Of a stretch of 64,000 nt of DNA, positions 55,525 to 64,000 are shown piece after piece. The notes beneath the pieces were generated by a model. The model did no database searches. It was not told where the DNA came from and saw only the letters and a program-made list of their open reading frames with translations. The stretch is from NCBI RefSeq assembly GCF_015206815.1, contig NZ_JADEXZ010000022.1, positions 1-64,000 on the forward strand. The letters run 5' to 3'. The DNA is from Fortiea sp. LEGE XX443 (lineage in GTDB: Bacteria; Cyanobacteriota; Cyanobacteriia; Cyanobacteriales; Nostocaceae). Position numbers and translations under genes: made by a program. Each line of letters starts with the position of its first letter. Position 1 is the stretch's first letter.

Positions 55525-55731
55525 CTACTCAATCTCACCTATAGCTTTGTTGACATCAGTTGGGCTGTCAAATTCTTCATCATTAGGCAATTGCTCTAAC
55601 AGAGATAGAACCTTGCGATCGGCTCCCTGCTTTTGAGCATGTTGAACTAATTCTTGTTTATTGGCAGGATAGTCCATGCCTTTTAAATGTTTTTGAATTT
55701 CAACTGGGTTTGCTTTAGCCATTTTTGCCAC
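55525..55731 (-). CDS. DUF2795 small protein
   Basis: A 68-aa protein that fits the DUF2795 family: NPVEIQKHLKGMDYPANKQE then LVQHAQKQGADRKVLSLLEQ and an acidic tail (PNDEEFDSPTDVNKAIGEIE). Members are small and of unknown function, sometimes linked to stress responses. It is convergent with moaC, 1 bp apart. Confidence 0.87.
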   Translation of the reverse strand: MAKMAKANPVEIQKHLKGMDYPANKQELVQHAQKQGADRKVLSLLEQLPNDEEFDSPTDVNKAIGEIE

Positions 55732-56014
55732 CTACCTCTTAAGGACATTTCCATATTCACAAGTGGACATATTGGCTCCCTCTATCAAATAGGTGAATCA
55801 TTTTTAACACATATAAATTTAAAGCTCACTCAATCGATTGATGCACTATTTTTGATCTTCGATAGTTTTAAAATTTGCTATGAATTATGTAGTAATAGAT
55901 ACATTTAGGCAAAACTTATATTTATTGAGATAGTTCTTTATTATTAGAATTCCTGTCTGATTAATATGGCTAAATCTGATCGGAACATTTCTACAGCTAA
56001 GGAATGTTAAAGCT

Positions 56015-57220
56015 ATGTCCCCTCAAGAAATTGATGTATTAGAAGCACGACGCGTATACAAATCTACTGGTGCAATTCCGGCTCAGATGTTGCGCTCAAC
56101 TATCTATCGTGCTTGGGAGCGATCGCACCTGCAAGGAGCTAATCCTCTGGATCTGCAAGCTGAAAAACTATCAAGTTTAGATACAGAGCGTTTGATAGAA
56201 AAAAAGCAGACTTTGATTAAAGTGGCTACTCCTTATATTCGTATGCTCTCACAGGCAGCTGGCACAGATCGTCATGCAGTCATGTTAGGCGACAGCCAAG
56301 CGATCGTGCTGGATGTAGCGGGTGACAAACAAACTGTACAAGGGCCAGAACCTTTTCCTGGGCCTGGTTCTTTGCTATCTGAAGCTGTAGCTGGTGCGAA
56401 TGGTATCGGGACACCATTAGCAGAAGCAGATTATGTAGAAATTGTTAGTGCAGAGCATTTCATTGATGGGTTTCATCCATTTACATGCCAAGGAATTCCT
56501 CTACGCGATGACAATCAAGAAATTATCGGAGTACTGAGTATCTCCCTACGACGTGCAGATGCTAGACAACGGCTGAAAGAGATTTTGCTGTGTGCGTCTC
56601 ACGGAGTTGAAGCAGAATTATTAATCGCCAACTTAGAAAAAGATGTTCGTAGTGTATTACAGTCAAACCCCAACGAATATCAGCCACTCGAACAATTGCG
56701 TCAAGATATTATCCAAGCACATCAGGCGGCACGCTTAAAACTTGAAGTCGTTTCGCGGATGGTAGCGGTTAACCGTTTAGACTATGCAATTCAATTGCTA
56801 CGTCAGGCTGAACAATCAATTCAAATATTTCGTCGCCGTGCCGAAATTTGGCGCAATTTAGCATCCTTTGAGATTGGTACACTCCAACCTGTGTCACTAA
56901 CTGGTAATATATCCGATTTACTGGATCTTCTCTCGACGGAAGCAGCCATTCGTCAGGTAGAAGTAGTTACTGACTGGTACGAACCAATCACAGTAGTTGC
57001 TGATCCCAGAAGCCTTTTACGCCAGTTGCTGCGTTATTTTATTCAAGCTTTTGATAATGTAGGCAAAGGTGGAATAGTAAAAGTAGTAGTCAAGGAAATT
57101 CCCAAGTCTGAGTTGGCCCAAGTCAGTTTCATCGTAATTTCAGTCTTTAACATCGCTCAATCAGCATCAACCTCGCAGTTTTTTTATCTACCAATAAAAA
57201 GAACTAAAGATGAACAGTAA
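56015..57220 (+). CDS. GAF-domain sensor with degenerate histidine-kinase-like C-terminus
   Basis: A 401-aa protein. Residues about 15-195 match the N-terminal sensor part of AcoR-type regulators: MLRSTIYRAWERSHLQGANP, GSLLSEAVAGANGIGTPLAE and IIGVLSISL, i.e. a GAF domain. The C-terminal half has a helical dimer-like region (RLKLEVVSRMVAVNRLDYAI) and an ATPase-like tail (VVADPRSLLRQLLRYFIQAF), but no phospho-acceptor His box and no conserved Asn or glycine boxes. I infer a degenerate kinase or signalling scaffold. It overlaps the response-regulator gene by 11 bp, so they form a pair. Confidence 0.78.
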   Translation: MSPQEIDVLEARRVYKSTGAIPAQMLRSTIYRAWERSHLQGANPLDLQAEKLSSLDTERLIEKKQTLIKVATPYIRMLSQAAGTDRHAVMLGDSQAIVLDVAGDKQTVQGPEPFPGPGSLLSEAVAGANGIGTPLAEADYVEIVSAEHFIDGFHPFTCQGIPLRDDNQEIIGVLSISLRRADARQRLKEILLCASHGVEAELLIANLEKDVRSVLQSNPNEYQPLEQLRQDIIQAHQAARLKLEVVSRMVAVNRLDYAIQLLRQAEQSIQIFRRRAEIWRNLASFEIGTLQPVSLTGNISDLLDLLSTEAAIRQVEVVTDWYEPITVVADPRSLLRQLLRYFIQAFDNVGKGGIVKVVVKEIPKSELAQVSFIVISVFNIAQSASTSQFFYLPIKRTKDEQ

Positions 57221-57602
57221 AAATTCGGGAAAGCGCAAAGTACTGATTGCAGACGATGACGATGATAGCCGAGCTATGCTCATGTTTCTCTTAGAAGAAG
57301 AAGGTTGGGAGGTAAAGGAAGCTAAGAATGGTCAAGAAGCTTTAGAAATAGTAATCAAAGAGCGACCAGATTTACTAATTTTAGATAATAGAATGCCGGA
57401 ACTCACAGGAGTTGAAGTGTATCAGCAAATCCAGGCACAAGCTATAAATATAGCAGTCGTATTAGCCACGGCACATGGCTATCTAGACGAATTAGCCTCA
57501 TCTTTGGGGATTGCTCATTTTATTTCTAAACCCTATGACATTCCAGAGTTGTTAAAAACTATAGAGTCTGCTTACAAAAATTCCTTCAGCAACTCTAACT
57601 GA
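57210..57602 (+). CDS. Single-domain response regulator (CheY-like)
   Basis: A 130-aa receiver domain. The acidic pocket is in VLIADDDDDSRAML, the phospho-acceptor Asp in LLILDNRMPELTG, the Thr/Ala switch in VVLATAHG, and the conserved Lys in HFISKPYDIP. It has no output domain, so it likely acts on a partner protein or in a phosphorelay. It overlaps the end of the GAF protein gene by 11 bp. Confidence 0.93.
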   Translation: MNSKNSGKRKVLIADDDDDSRAMLMFLLEEEGWEVKEAKNGQEALEIVIKERPDLLILDNRMPELTGVEVYQQIQAQAINIAVVLATAHGYLDELASSLGIAHFISKPYDIPELLKTIESAYKNSFSNSN

Positions 57603-57661
57603 GGTTGAGACGAAAAGAATTTATGACAGGTTGTCTAGGTAAACACTAAGACTACACAAAT

Positions 57662-57793
57662 ATAAATAGGCCGGTGTTAAAAATTGTCGTTATAACAAGG
57701 CAGGAGGCAGAGGGAAGGAGGCAGAAGGGAAGAGGTTTTCAAGCTACTTTACTTTCCGTTACATAGTTCCGTTTATTTGCACCTTTCTACTTA
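57662..57793 (-). repeat. 132-bp MITE-like dispersed repeat, copy 3
   Basis: Inverted copy of 6151-6282 and 29825-29956, beginning ATAAATAGGCCGGTGTTAAA. The internal heptamer tract differs slightly (GGCAGAGGGAAGGAGGCAG). Confidence 0.75.
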
Positions 57794-57895
57794 CTGCCAA
57801 TTGTTCGGTATGTTGGCGTTCTTCAAAGGTAATAGCAACTGCACTCCGAAAAACCTTAGAATAATCAGGTGTGTTAAAAGCTGTAACAAATATTT

Positions 57896-58153
57896 ATGCC
57901 TCCTCGTTGGCCTCGCAAACCCGATCGCAATGATCCTGAATTCCGCAAATTAGATGACCGGATGAATTTTGCTGTGCATGTCGCTGTGGCTGCAACAATT
58001 AATTCTGGCCTCTGGTTCTTCCATATCTTGAAAACAACTGATTGGCAGTGGTTGCCGTTGTTGACGGCAAGTTGGGTAGTAGTATTATTGGTGCATCTAG
58101 TTTATATTGCTGCGATCGCCAACTATTCATCTACACCGCCTAAATCCACCTGA
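57896..58153 (+). CDS. 2TM-domain membrane protein
   Basis: An 85-aa protein: a basic, proline-rich start (MPPRWPRKPDRNDPEFRKLD), then two membrane segments (FAVHVAVAATINSGLWFFHI and LLTASWVVVLLVHLVYIAAI). It fits the '2TM domain' family of unknown function. It stands alone. Confidence 0.82.
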   Translation: MPPRWPRKPDRNDPEFRKLDDRMNFAVHVAVAATINSGLWFFHILKTTDWQWLPLLTASWVVVLLVHLVYIAAIANYSSTPPKST

Positions 58154-58273
58154 AGATGGACAGTTAATGCTAGGGCATTTGTAACCTGTGGCAGTAGAGT
58201 TAGCTCGATTAATTGAGCAATAATAATATATAGGCTAAGAGCTAACGCTCTTTCTTAATATAAGGTGATTTTT

Positions 58274-58582
58274 ATGGCTAAGACTAATACCGCAGAATTA
58301 CTAGAAGCTCTAGCATCTGAAATTGGCGAAAATGTCTACATTGACATTGCAAAGTGGCATCTTTACCTATCTGATGCTAAATTGCACACTGTTGTTGCCG
58401 AACAGTTATATCCCTTAATTACTTCTAATTCTGTCAACGAAGACCGCGTGATCAAAGTGTTAGAATCTATACCAGTAAAAATAGGTGGCGGTAGAAGGGA
58501 ACTGGCACTAATTGATTTACTACCGCTACAATGTCAAGTAAATCTGGTCGATATTTTAGAGAAATATCAACGCGAAATATAA
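58274..58582 (+). CDS. DUF3181 protein
   Basis: A 102-aa cyanobacterial protein starting at ATG 58274, with AAGGTGA just upstream. It has a helical fold (ELLEALASEIGENVYIDIAK, WHLYLSDAKLHTVVAEQLYP) and a conserved C-terminus (VKIGGGRRELALIDLLPLQC). It matches the DUF3181 family as I know it; function unknown. The next two small genes are on the same strand. Confidence 0.85.
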   Translation: MAKTNTAELLEALASEIGENVYIDIAKWHLYLSDAKLHTVVAEQLYPLITSNSVNEDRVIKVLESIPVKIGGGRRELALIDLLPLQCQVNLVDILEKYQREI

Positions 58583-58647
58583 TTTTCGGACTTCGATTGT
58601 CTAATAAATTACTCTTTTAGCACCCCTATTTGTAGGAGGTGAGAACT

Positions 58648-58866
58648 ATGGCTGCCTATGAGTTTCACGATGAATATACTCTGGCAGAAACAGCAGATAA
58701 ACTAGGAAAAAGAGCTTTACAGTTAAGTTTGATTCATAGTTTTGTTGTGCGTTATTTTGCCGACAGCAGGCAATACTACATTCCTAACGAAGAAGAATCA
58801 GAACCACTGACACCAGAACAAGCATATATGTGCTTTAAGAAATTACTTGAAAATTCTGGTAAGTGA
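58648..58866 (+). CDS. Small cyanobacterial protein, unknown function
   Basis: A 72-aa protein starting MAAYEFHDEYTLAETADKLG, with the strong ribosome-binding sequence AGGAGGTGAG before the ATG at 58648. It has a helical part (LQLSLIHSFVVRYFADSRQY) and ends DALTP-like (PLTPEQAYMCFKKLLENSGK). No family known to me. It is followed 59 bp later by another small gene. Confidence 0.72.
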   Translation: MAAYEFHDEYTLAETADKLGKRALQLSLIHSFVVRYFADSRQYYIPNEEESEPLTPEQAYMCFKKLLENSGK

Positions 58867-58925
58867 GCATTTTTATATTCAATTTTGAAGTGGATAATTT
58901 ACAGCTATTTTTGGAGGTTAATTAT

Positions 58926-59144
58926 ATGTTTTTGCAAGTCAAAAATACCAGCGATTTAGTGAAAATTATTGATATTCAGGAATTAATTGACCCGAATATT
59001 AATATTGTTCACGGACAAGACCAAGAAGGTCAGGAAGAACAAGATACTGATTCTTTTGAAAAAGAAGCTCTCGTTTTTCCTTCTGGAGAAAGCTTACCTC
59101 GCTGTTGGTTAGATGCCAATTATCGTAAGGCTAAAGCTTCTTGA
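58926..59144 (+). CDS. Small acidic protein, unknown function
   Basis: A 72-aa protein, starting at ATG 58926 after GGAGG. It begins MFLQVKNTSDLVKIIDIQEL, has a very acidic middle (GQDQEGQEEQDTDSFEKEAL) and a conserved-looking end (FPSGESLPRCWLDANYRKAK). The longer frame from 58863 overlaps the previous gene and is not preferred. No family recognised. Confidence 0.7.
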   Translation: MFLQVKNTSDLVKIIDIQELIDPNINIVHGQDQEGQEEQDTDSFEKEALVFPSGESLPRCWLDANYRKAKAS

Positions 59145-59379
59145 TGCACAATTACAGCAAATTTAATCTTTGATTGATGTAATGGGTGATTAGATTTATC
59201 TAATCATTCATTATTTAAATTCTAATTAAACGTGAGTTCAATGAACCTCTCCCCAACCCCTCTCCGACGCGGAGAGGGGCAGAAATATCCCTCATTTTCA
59301 ATGAAAAATCAGGGTTTCAAAGCCTCTATGCCACTGTGTTTTGCGGGAAAGTTTTTTATAACTGTCGAAATCACGTTAA

Positions 59380-59862
59380 TTAACTACCAGTTGATGACAC
59401 AGTTTGTTCTGGTGATTTAACTGTTTCATTAGCTTGAGATTTGGGAAAAATTGCTTTAGTAATCCAGTCAGTCAGGATGTGAGACAGTACTCCCATCGGC
59501 CCAGCAAACAAACAAAGTACTAGGGAATGAATTGTCCAAATACCAGTTTTCTGTCCTTCCCAATATATCCATCTTCCAACAAATAAATCCATCACTAAAA
59601 AGTGAATCCAACCTGTTGCAGCAGCTTTTTCATCGGCGAAAAACCGAGCAATATCAGCTAGTTGAGGATTTGATAAAGCTTGGGCATTTTCTGGTGTAAT
59701 GCTGGTAATGAATAAATACAAATATGCTCCAGCTAAGGGCAAAAATGGGATATATGACTCCATTATTCGCCGTGTTATTTTCCAGTTGGGGAGGAGAATT
59801 ATTAATGCCCAAAAAGGCAAAACGAATAGATTAGCAATGTCAAACAGTTGAGAGATTGTCAT
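59380..59862 (-). CDS. ABA4-like (DUF4281) membrane protein
   Basis: A 160-aa protein with four membrane segments, matching the ABA4-like family: FDIANLFVLPFWALIILLPN, ARFFADEKAAATGWIHFLVM then DLFVGRWIYWEGQKTG and LCLFAGPMGVLSHILTDW. The plant ABA4 protein is needed for neoxanthin synthesis; the cyanobacterial function is unknown. Length is normal. Confidence 0.88.
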   Translation of the reverse strand: MTISQLFDIANLFVLPFWALIILLPNWKITRRIMESYIPFLPLAGAYLYLFITSITPENAQALSNPQLADIARFFADEKAAATGWIHFLVMDLFVGRWIYWEGQKTGIWTIHSLVLCLFAGPMGVLSHILTDWITKAIFPKSQANETVKSPEQTVSSTGS

Positions 59863-59880
59863 GAAAAGAAGAGGTAGATT

Positions 59881-60006
59881 AGGTGATAGGTGATAGGTGA
59901 TAGGTGACAGGTTACAGGTGACAGGTGATAGGTGACAGGTGATAGGTGACAGGTGACAGGTTACAGGTTACAGGTGACAGGTGACAGGTTACAGGTGACA
60001 GGTTAC
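59881..60006. repeat. Heptamer tandem repeat, about 18 units (AGGTKAY)
   Basis: A 126-bp run of AGGTGAT, AGGTGAC and AGGTTAC heptamers, unbroken in phase, between the ABA4-like gene and the cobW gene. It is the longest STRR-like tract in the window. Confidence 0.92.
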
Positions 60007-60059
60007 AGAATTAAAAGTATTTTGATGTCTATTGCTATAAGTAGCAAAAGTAGAATAAC

Positions 60060-61100
60060 CTACAAAGCTACAAGTTGGGATTCTATTTCTGTTGAGTTCA
60101 AATCACGACCGATAAAAACTAAGCGAGTTTGTCTTGCTTCTGTTGCTTGCCAAGGGCGATCATAAAATTTATCAAAGCGGTTTCCTACACCTTGCATAAC
60201 TAAGCGCATAGCTTTATTTGGAACGGCGACAAAGCCTTTAATCCGATAAATTTCTTGCTGGTTGACGAGATTTTGCAACTGTTGTTGGAGTTTTTCTGGG
60301 TCAAAGGCGCGGTCTAAAATTACGTGCGTTGAGGTAATTTCGTCGTCGTGGTCGTGGTCTTCTTCGCTGTCGTGATGGCTGGGACGGCTATCTAAATCAT
60401 CTTCAACTGCGGCTTGCAATCCTAATAATACAGATGGGTCGAGTTGACCGCGATCGCTCTCTACCATTTTTACCACTCTGGGTAATTCTTGTCTAACTAA
60501 TTCTTCAACTTGCTTTTTAGCTTCTGCATCTATTAAATCAGTTTTACTCAACACTACCAAGTCTGCACAAGCGAGTTGGTCTTCAAACAACTCCTGCAAG
60601 GGTGTCTCATGTTCTAGGCTATCATCTGCTTGGCGTTGGGTGGCGATCGCTTCTAAATCACTAGCAAATGTCCCGGCGGCGACGGCTGCACAATCTACGA
60701 CGGTAATCACTGCGTCTACAGTTGCAGCATTCCGAATTTCTTGCCAACGAAAGGCTTTTACTAGCGGTTTAGGTAAAGCCAAACCCGAAGTTTCAATTAC
60801 GATACAATCGATACTATCCCGGCGTTTGATTAACTCTTGCATTGTGGGATAAAACTCTTCCTGCACAGTGCAGCATAAACAGCCATTGGTTAATTCAAAG
60901 ATATTACTCCCGCCATCTTCATCTTCGGGGCATATTTGACAAGATTTCAACAGTTCGCCATCAATCCCCAGTTCGCCAAATTCGTTGACTAAAACGGCGA
61001 TGCGACGACCTTGGTTGTTTTGCAGCAGGTGGCGAATCAGGCTGGTTTTACCACTACCTAAGAAGCCTGTAATCACGGTGACTGGAATTTTTTTAGCCAT
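60060..61100 (-). CDS. cobW: CobW/COG0523 GTPase
   Basis: A 346-aa G3E-family GTPase. P-loop GFLGSGKTSL at residues 12-21, the metal-binding CxCC motif in TNGCLCCTVQEE, Switch region IVIETSGLALPKPLV, guanine motif SKTDL, and a His/Asp-rich stretch (SRPSHHDSEEDHDHDDE) before the CobW C-terminal domain (RIKGFVAVPNKAMRLVMQGV). It is probably a metal chaperone or insertase (for cobalamin synthesis or zinc/cobalt handling); which metal is unclear. Confidence 0.9.
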   Translation of the reverse strand: MAKKIPVTVITGFLGSGKTSLIRHLLQNNQGRRIAVLVNEFGELGIDGELLKSCQICPEDEDGGSNIFELTNGCLCCTVQEEFYPTMQELIKRRDSIDCIVIETSGLALPKPLVKAFRWQEIRNAATVDAVITVVDCAAVAAGTFASDLEAIATQRQADDSLEHETPLQELFEDQLACADLVVLSKTDLIDAEAKKQVEELVRQELPRVVKMVESDRGQLDPSVLLGLQAAVEDDLDSRPSHHDSEEDHDHDDEITSTHVILDRAFDPEKLQQQLQNLVNQQEIYRIKGFVAVPNKAMRLVMQGVGNRFDKFYDRPWQATEARQTRLVFIGRDLNSTEIESQLVAL

Positions 61101-61220
61101 GTTTCATGAATTTGTAAAGTCTTTAAACGCAAAGGTACGCAGAGTATTTGTGCAAATTTTCGCTGTGAACTTATGCAATCCTGTACTTAGTCTAGTTCTG
61201 CAACAGAAGGTATTTAAGTT

Positions 61221-61901
61221 ATGAACATCGGAATCATTGGCAGTGGTAACATGGGACGTTCTTTAGGTATTCTCTGGGCGCAACAGGGACATCAGGTATA
61301 TTTTGGTTCTCGTGATGCTGCCAAAGGCAAGGCTGTGGCTGAATTTGCCGGATCTGGAACCCAAGGAGGGACAAATGATCAAGCAGCGGCGTTTGCTGAT
61401 GTGATTTTGTGGACAGCACGGGCTGTGATGCCACAGGAATTGCTATCTAACACGGAAGTTCTGAGCGGTAAAATCATCATTGATTGTAACAACCAAGAGA
61501 TACCTGCGGAATTTGCTTATCCTGCGATCGCAGAATCTCTAGCTGAGAAGCTGGCAAAATCAGTACCCAATGCTCGTGTAGTTAAAGCATTTAATACAAT
61601 GGCGCAGGAGCTATTTGAATTAGCACCAGAACCACTCAAGGATTATCACGTTTCGGTTTTTGTGGCTGGGGATGAAGCAGCAGCTAGAAATATAGTTATG
61701 CAACTGGCCCAAGAGATTGGATTTGTACCAGTAGATTGTGGTGTTTTACGTAATGCCCGTTTGGTAGAAGGCTTGGGTGATTTCATTCGTTTGATGATTA
61801 TTGGTCAGCAACAGGGGTCTTACGCGACTATCTCTGTCAATGTTTTACCTGCTGCACAAGAAACGCGTCTGGGCGGACGACAAGCTTCTACTTTAAAGTG
61901 A
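61221..61901 (+). CDS. NADP-dependent oxidoreductase, F420_oxidored type
   Basis: A 226-aa protein with an N-terminal Rossmann motif (MNIGIIGSGNMGRSLGILWA), a cofactor-preference region (YFGSRDAAKGKAVAEF), ILWTARAVMPQELLSN, IIIDCNNQEIP and VVKAFNTMAQEL. It resembles the F420-dependent NADP oxidoreductase family, though cyanobacteria may use NADP alone. Substrate unknown. It is divergent from cobW. Confidence 0.85.
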   Translation: MNIGIIGSGNMGRSLGILWAQQGHQVYFGSRDAAKGKAVAEFAGSGTQGGTNDQAAAFADVILWTARAVMPQELLSNTEVLSGKIIIDCNNQEIPAEFAYPAIAESLAEKLAKSVPNARVVKAFNTMAQELFELAPEPLKDYHVSVFVAGDEAAARNIVMQLAQEIGFVPVDCGVLRNARLVEGLGDFIRLMIIGQQQGSYATISVNVLPAAQETRLGGRQASTLK

Positions 61902-61921
61902 ACTCTAAAATGGACAAAATT

Positions 61922-61983
61922 TAGGGACAATCTTCCTTTGGTTACTTTAATCATTAAAAGCAATCACAGGAACATTGTCCCTA
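61922..61983. terminator. Inverted repeat between convergent genes
   Basis: TAGGGACAAT (61922-61931) is complemented exactly by ATTGTCCCTA (61974-61983). It sits just after the stop of the oxidoreductase gene and just before the end of the convergent heme oxygenase gene, so it may end both transcripts, though the loop is long (42 bp) and there is no T-tract. Confidence 0.45.
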
Positions 61984-62006
61984 TTAAAATTTAGTGCGCT
62001 CTTAAT

Positions 62007-62723
62007 TTACTCAGCCGTAGCTAGTTCGGTGCTGCCACGGGCGCGACGGCGAGTTAAGCTGTTGTACAACATCATGCCGATGGCTTTGATTAAGTTGCCT
62101 TCTAATTCTTGGAACAGTTTCATGTTTGTTCCGAAGGCGGCGTTAGCTTCATCAACGATGCGATCGCCTGTAGCATCATCAATGGGCATCTCATCCAAAA
62201 TTTGCCGATACTTAGCTTTAAATGCCTTCTCATCAGAAATTTCATCAAATTCATAGAAGGCTGTTCCTTGCCCTTCGTTCAGATTCATCGCTGTGACAGC
62301 AATGTTCTTGAGAATCTGTCCCCCGGACAAGTCACCTAAGTAACGGGTGTAGGAATGAGCAATCAATAATTCTGGTTCTGTTGCAGAGATTTCGCGGATG
62401 CGCTGCACATAAGCTTCACCTGCTGGCGATAATTGAATTTGCTCGCGCCAGTTAGCACCATAATAATAGCTTAGGTCTTGCTCTAGAGTATGCTTGCGGT
62501 GCAGTTGGGGAAAATTAATTTTGGAAACAATTGGATGCTGGCGGTGCTTTTCCATCTCCTCTTCCATTGCCGAGTAGACGAAGTAAAAGTTAGCCACTAG
62601 CTTCCGGTAGGAACTCTTCTCTACCACTCCTTTTAAAAAACACTTGACAAAACCTACATTTTCTGCCATCGTGTGGGCTTTTTTCGTACCGACACGTAAT
62701 TTGCTGGCTAAATTGCTGCTCAT
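62007..62723 (-). CDS. ho1: Heme oxygenase HO-1
   Basis: A 238-aa heme oxygenase that opens heme to biliverdin, the first step to phycobilins. The ATG at 62723 gives the standard start MSSNLASKLRVGTKKAH, with the proximal heme ligand His17. Further motifs are VYSAMEEEMEKHRQHP, ELLIAHSYTRYLGDLSGGQI (distal helix with the Gly-rich GDLSGGQ), and EANAAFGTNMKLFQELEGN. Length matches cyanobacterial HO-1. It should serve phycobilisome pigment synthesis. Confidence 0.96.
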   Translation of the reverse strand: MSSNLASKLRVGTKKAHTMAENVGFVKCFLKGVVEKSSYRKLVANFYFVYSAMEEEMEKHRQHPIVSKINFPQLHRKHTLEQDLSYYYGANWREQIQLSPAGEAYVQRIREISATEPELLIAHSYTRYLGDLSGGQILKNIAVTAMNLNEGQGTAFYEFDEISDEKAFKAKYRQILDEMPIDDATGDRIVDEANAAFGTNMKLFQELEGNLIKAIGMMLYNSLTRRRARGSTELATAE

Positions 62724-63135
62724 ACTAAAATTTCTCACCTTTAAAGGGATATACCGCAGTTCCGATTTACGAACGGCTAAGAAAGGTCATTAAAAAGTTA
62801 CATTAGAACTATTTGATGAGAATTTATATTAAAAATTTTTAAGCAACGGCGGTTTGTACTTTTGTAAAGCGGTACTCAGTCCAGAGAAATAGTCATTTAC
62901 CTCACAGCCGAGACAAAAACTTGAGGGCAAAATGGCGATCACTAGGATTTTTTGTATAAAAACTTTACAAAGGTCAGAAAAATTTTAGAGATATTCACTT
63001 AATTCAGTCTATTGGTAATAGATTCCTGAAAAGAAAAACGAGTATATAGTACAGATAAACAAATACTCACTTGAATTTGTTGAATAGAGAGTACATTAAT
63101 ATTTTCCAGTGTTACGGTGTGGGGTTTTTAAGATT
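62724..63135. other. Non-coding gap between heme oxygenase and glmM
   Basis: About 410 bp with no gene and no repeat that I recognise. It must contain the divergent promoters of ho1 and glmM. No clear motif was found. Confidence 0.5.
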
Positions 63136-64000
63136 ATGGTTTCATCAATAACTCGAACTCAAGGCAACATTCGAGGTATTTCTCTCACTGAATCTAATAG
63201 TTGTGAAAAAGGCCTAGAAGAGAATTTAGCATTTAGCTTGATATCACTACCAACAACTCCTTTGTTCGGTACAGATGGAATTCGGGGGAAAGTCGGAGAA
63301 TTACTGAATGCGCCCTTAGCTTTGCAGATAGGTTTTTGGACAGGTGTAGTTTTACGTAACCATGCAGGTGAAGCAAGACCAATAATTCTGGGGCAAGATT
63401 CTCGCAACTCCAGTGATATGTTAGCAATGGCGTTGAGTGCGGGGTTAACAGCTGCCGGAATCGAAGTTTGGTATTTAGGGTTATGTCCTACTCCCTGCGT
63501 TGCTTATCTTACCAGCATGAGTGAAGCGATCGGTGGCGTGATGATTTCTGCCAGTCACAACCCACCAGAAGACAACGGGATAAAAGTGTTTGGTGCTGAT
63601 GGTGCAAAGTTACCACAAGCATTACAGGCGGAAATTGAAGCGGGATTGCGTGGTAAGTTAGCAGTTGCGGGTGGTATGAGTAATTGCGGTAGACATTATT
63701 CACGTCCGCAGTTAATCGAAGATTACAGCCAAGCATTGAAACGTCCCTTGCAGAATGGTGGAAATCTCCAAGGAATGAAAATTGTTTTAGATTTAGCTTG
63801 GGGTGCAGCAGTTGGGTTAGCACCACAAGTATTTATGGAAATGGGCGCAGAGATCATCTGCTTACATAACGCCGCCGATGGCGATCGCATTAACGTTGAG
63901 TGCGGTTCTACCCACATGGAAATGTTGCAAGCCGCAGTTAAAGAACATCATGCCGATTTGGGCTTTGCCTTTGATGGTGATGCCGATCGCGTATTAGCTG
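63136..64000 (+). CDS. glmM: Phosphoglucosamine mutase GlmM, 5' part (runs off the window)
   Basis: Open from ATG 63136 to the window end (288 codons). After a cyanobacterium-like N-terminal extension (~40 aa) come [15 protein letters not shown], the phosphoserine loop [17 protein letters not shown], and, at the very edge, the metal-binding FDGDADR motif (63971-63991). The 'FGTDGIRG' and 'ASHNPP.DNGIK' motifs with this spacing indicate GlmM, which makes glucosamine-1-phosphate for the cell wall. The C-terminal part is outside the window. Confidence 0.92.
   Translation, partial: MVSSITRTQGNIRGISLTESNSCEKGLEENLAFSLISLPTTPLFGTDGIRGKVGELLNAPLALQIGFWTGVVLRNHAGEARPIILGQDSRNSSDMLAMALSAGLTAAGIEVWYLGLCPTPCVAYLTSMSEAIGGVMISASHNPPEDNGIKVFGADGAKLPQALQAEIEAGLRGKLAVAGGMSNCGRHYSRPQLIEDYSQALKRPLQNGGNLQGMKIVLDLAWGAAVGLAPQVFMEMGAEIICLHNAADGDRINVECGSTHMEMLQAAVKEHHADLGFAFDGDADRVLA

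Overview
The window comes from a filamentous, probably heterocyst-forming cyanobacterium of the Nostoc/Anabaena type. The evidence is frequent GCGATCGC (HIP1) octamers, a DevBCA-type exporter operon, a phytoene desaturase/phytoene synthase pair, a cyanobacterial heme oxygenase, a sucrose-phosphate phosphatase, many heptamer (STRR-like) tracts and small palindromic repeats, and an NlpC/P60 peptidase whose catalytic residues fall at the numbers I recall for the Anabaena variabilis enzyme. Species is inferred from gene content only.

Layout. 1-5.2 kb: right end of an insertion sequence, then an AT-rich surface-polysaccharide-like group (two methyltransferases, two glycosyltransferases) followed closely by an orphan sugar-type binding lipoprotein. 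5.2-12.6 kb: DedA/TVP38 membrane protein, glycosyltransferase, exported heme catalase, and the TldD/PmbA protease pair. 12.7-17.1 kb: an unusual TetR regulator with a C-terminal ribbon-helix-helix segment, divergent from a DevB-DevC-DevA exporter, with a palindromic operator between them. 17.1-24.5 kb: a 21-bp repeat array, MazG, tRNA-dihydrouridine synthase, and small secreted or membrane proteins. 24.5-27.3 kb: accessory island with a decayed integron-type integrase, MITE-like elements, a MerR/SDR divergent pair, and an 80-aa protein paired with an HNH nuclease. 27.4-40.8 kb: largely core metabolism (B12-binding radical SAM, NagZ, pds-crtB, tRNA-Ser, binding lipoprotein, class A beta-lactamase-like protein, murein peptidase, glycosyltransferase, Uma2 nuclease). 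40.9-46.5 kb: TPR-CHAT protein, repeats, a 177-bp MITE-like insertion with 11-bp flanking duplications, and a BrnT/BrnA-like toxin-antitoxin pair lying beside a gene remnant. 46.7-49.1 kb: membrane protein and MFS transporter. 49.7-53.6 kb: a two-gene AT-rich module. 53.7-64 kb: sucrose-phosphate phosphatase, tRNA-Arg, moaC, a GAF/degenerate-kinase plus response-regulator pair, small cyanobacterial proteins, ABA4-like protein, CobW GTPase, heme oxygenase, and the start of glmM, which runs off the end.

The most notable system is the module at 49681-53574. It pairs a small membrane protein matching the Pycsar effector (PycTM/DUF5706) pattern with a 1088-aa protein that joins an N-terminal class III nucleotide-cyclase-like domain to a helical linker, pentapeptide-like repeats and fourteen WD40 repeats (two seven-bladed propellers). 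I infer a cyclic-nucleotide signalling defence system in which the sensor propellers sit on the cyclase itself, in place of the NTPase usual in such WD40 proteins. This is inference from sequence patterns; no search was run.
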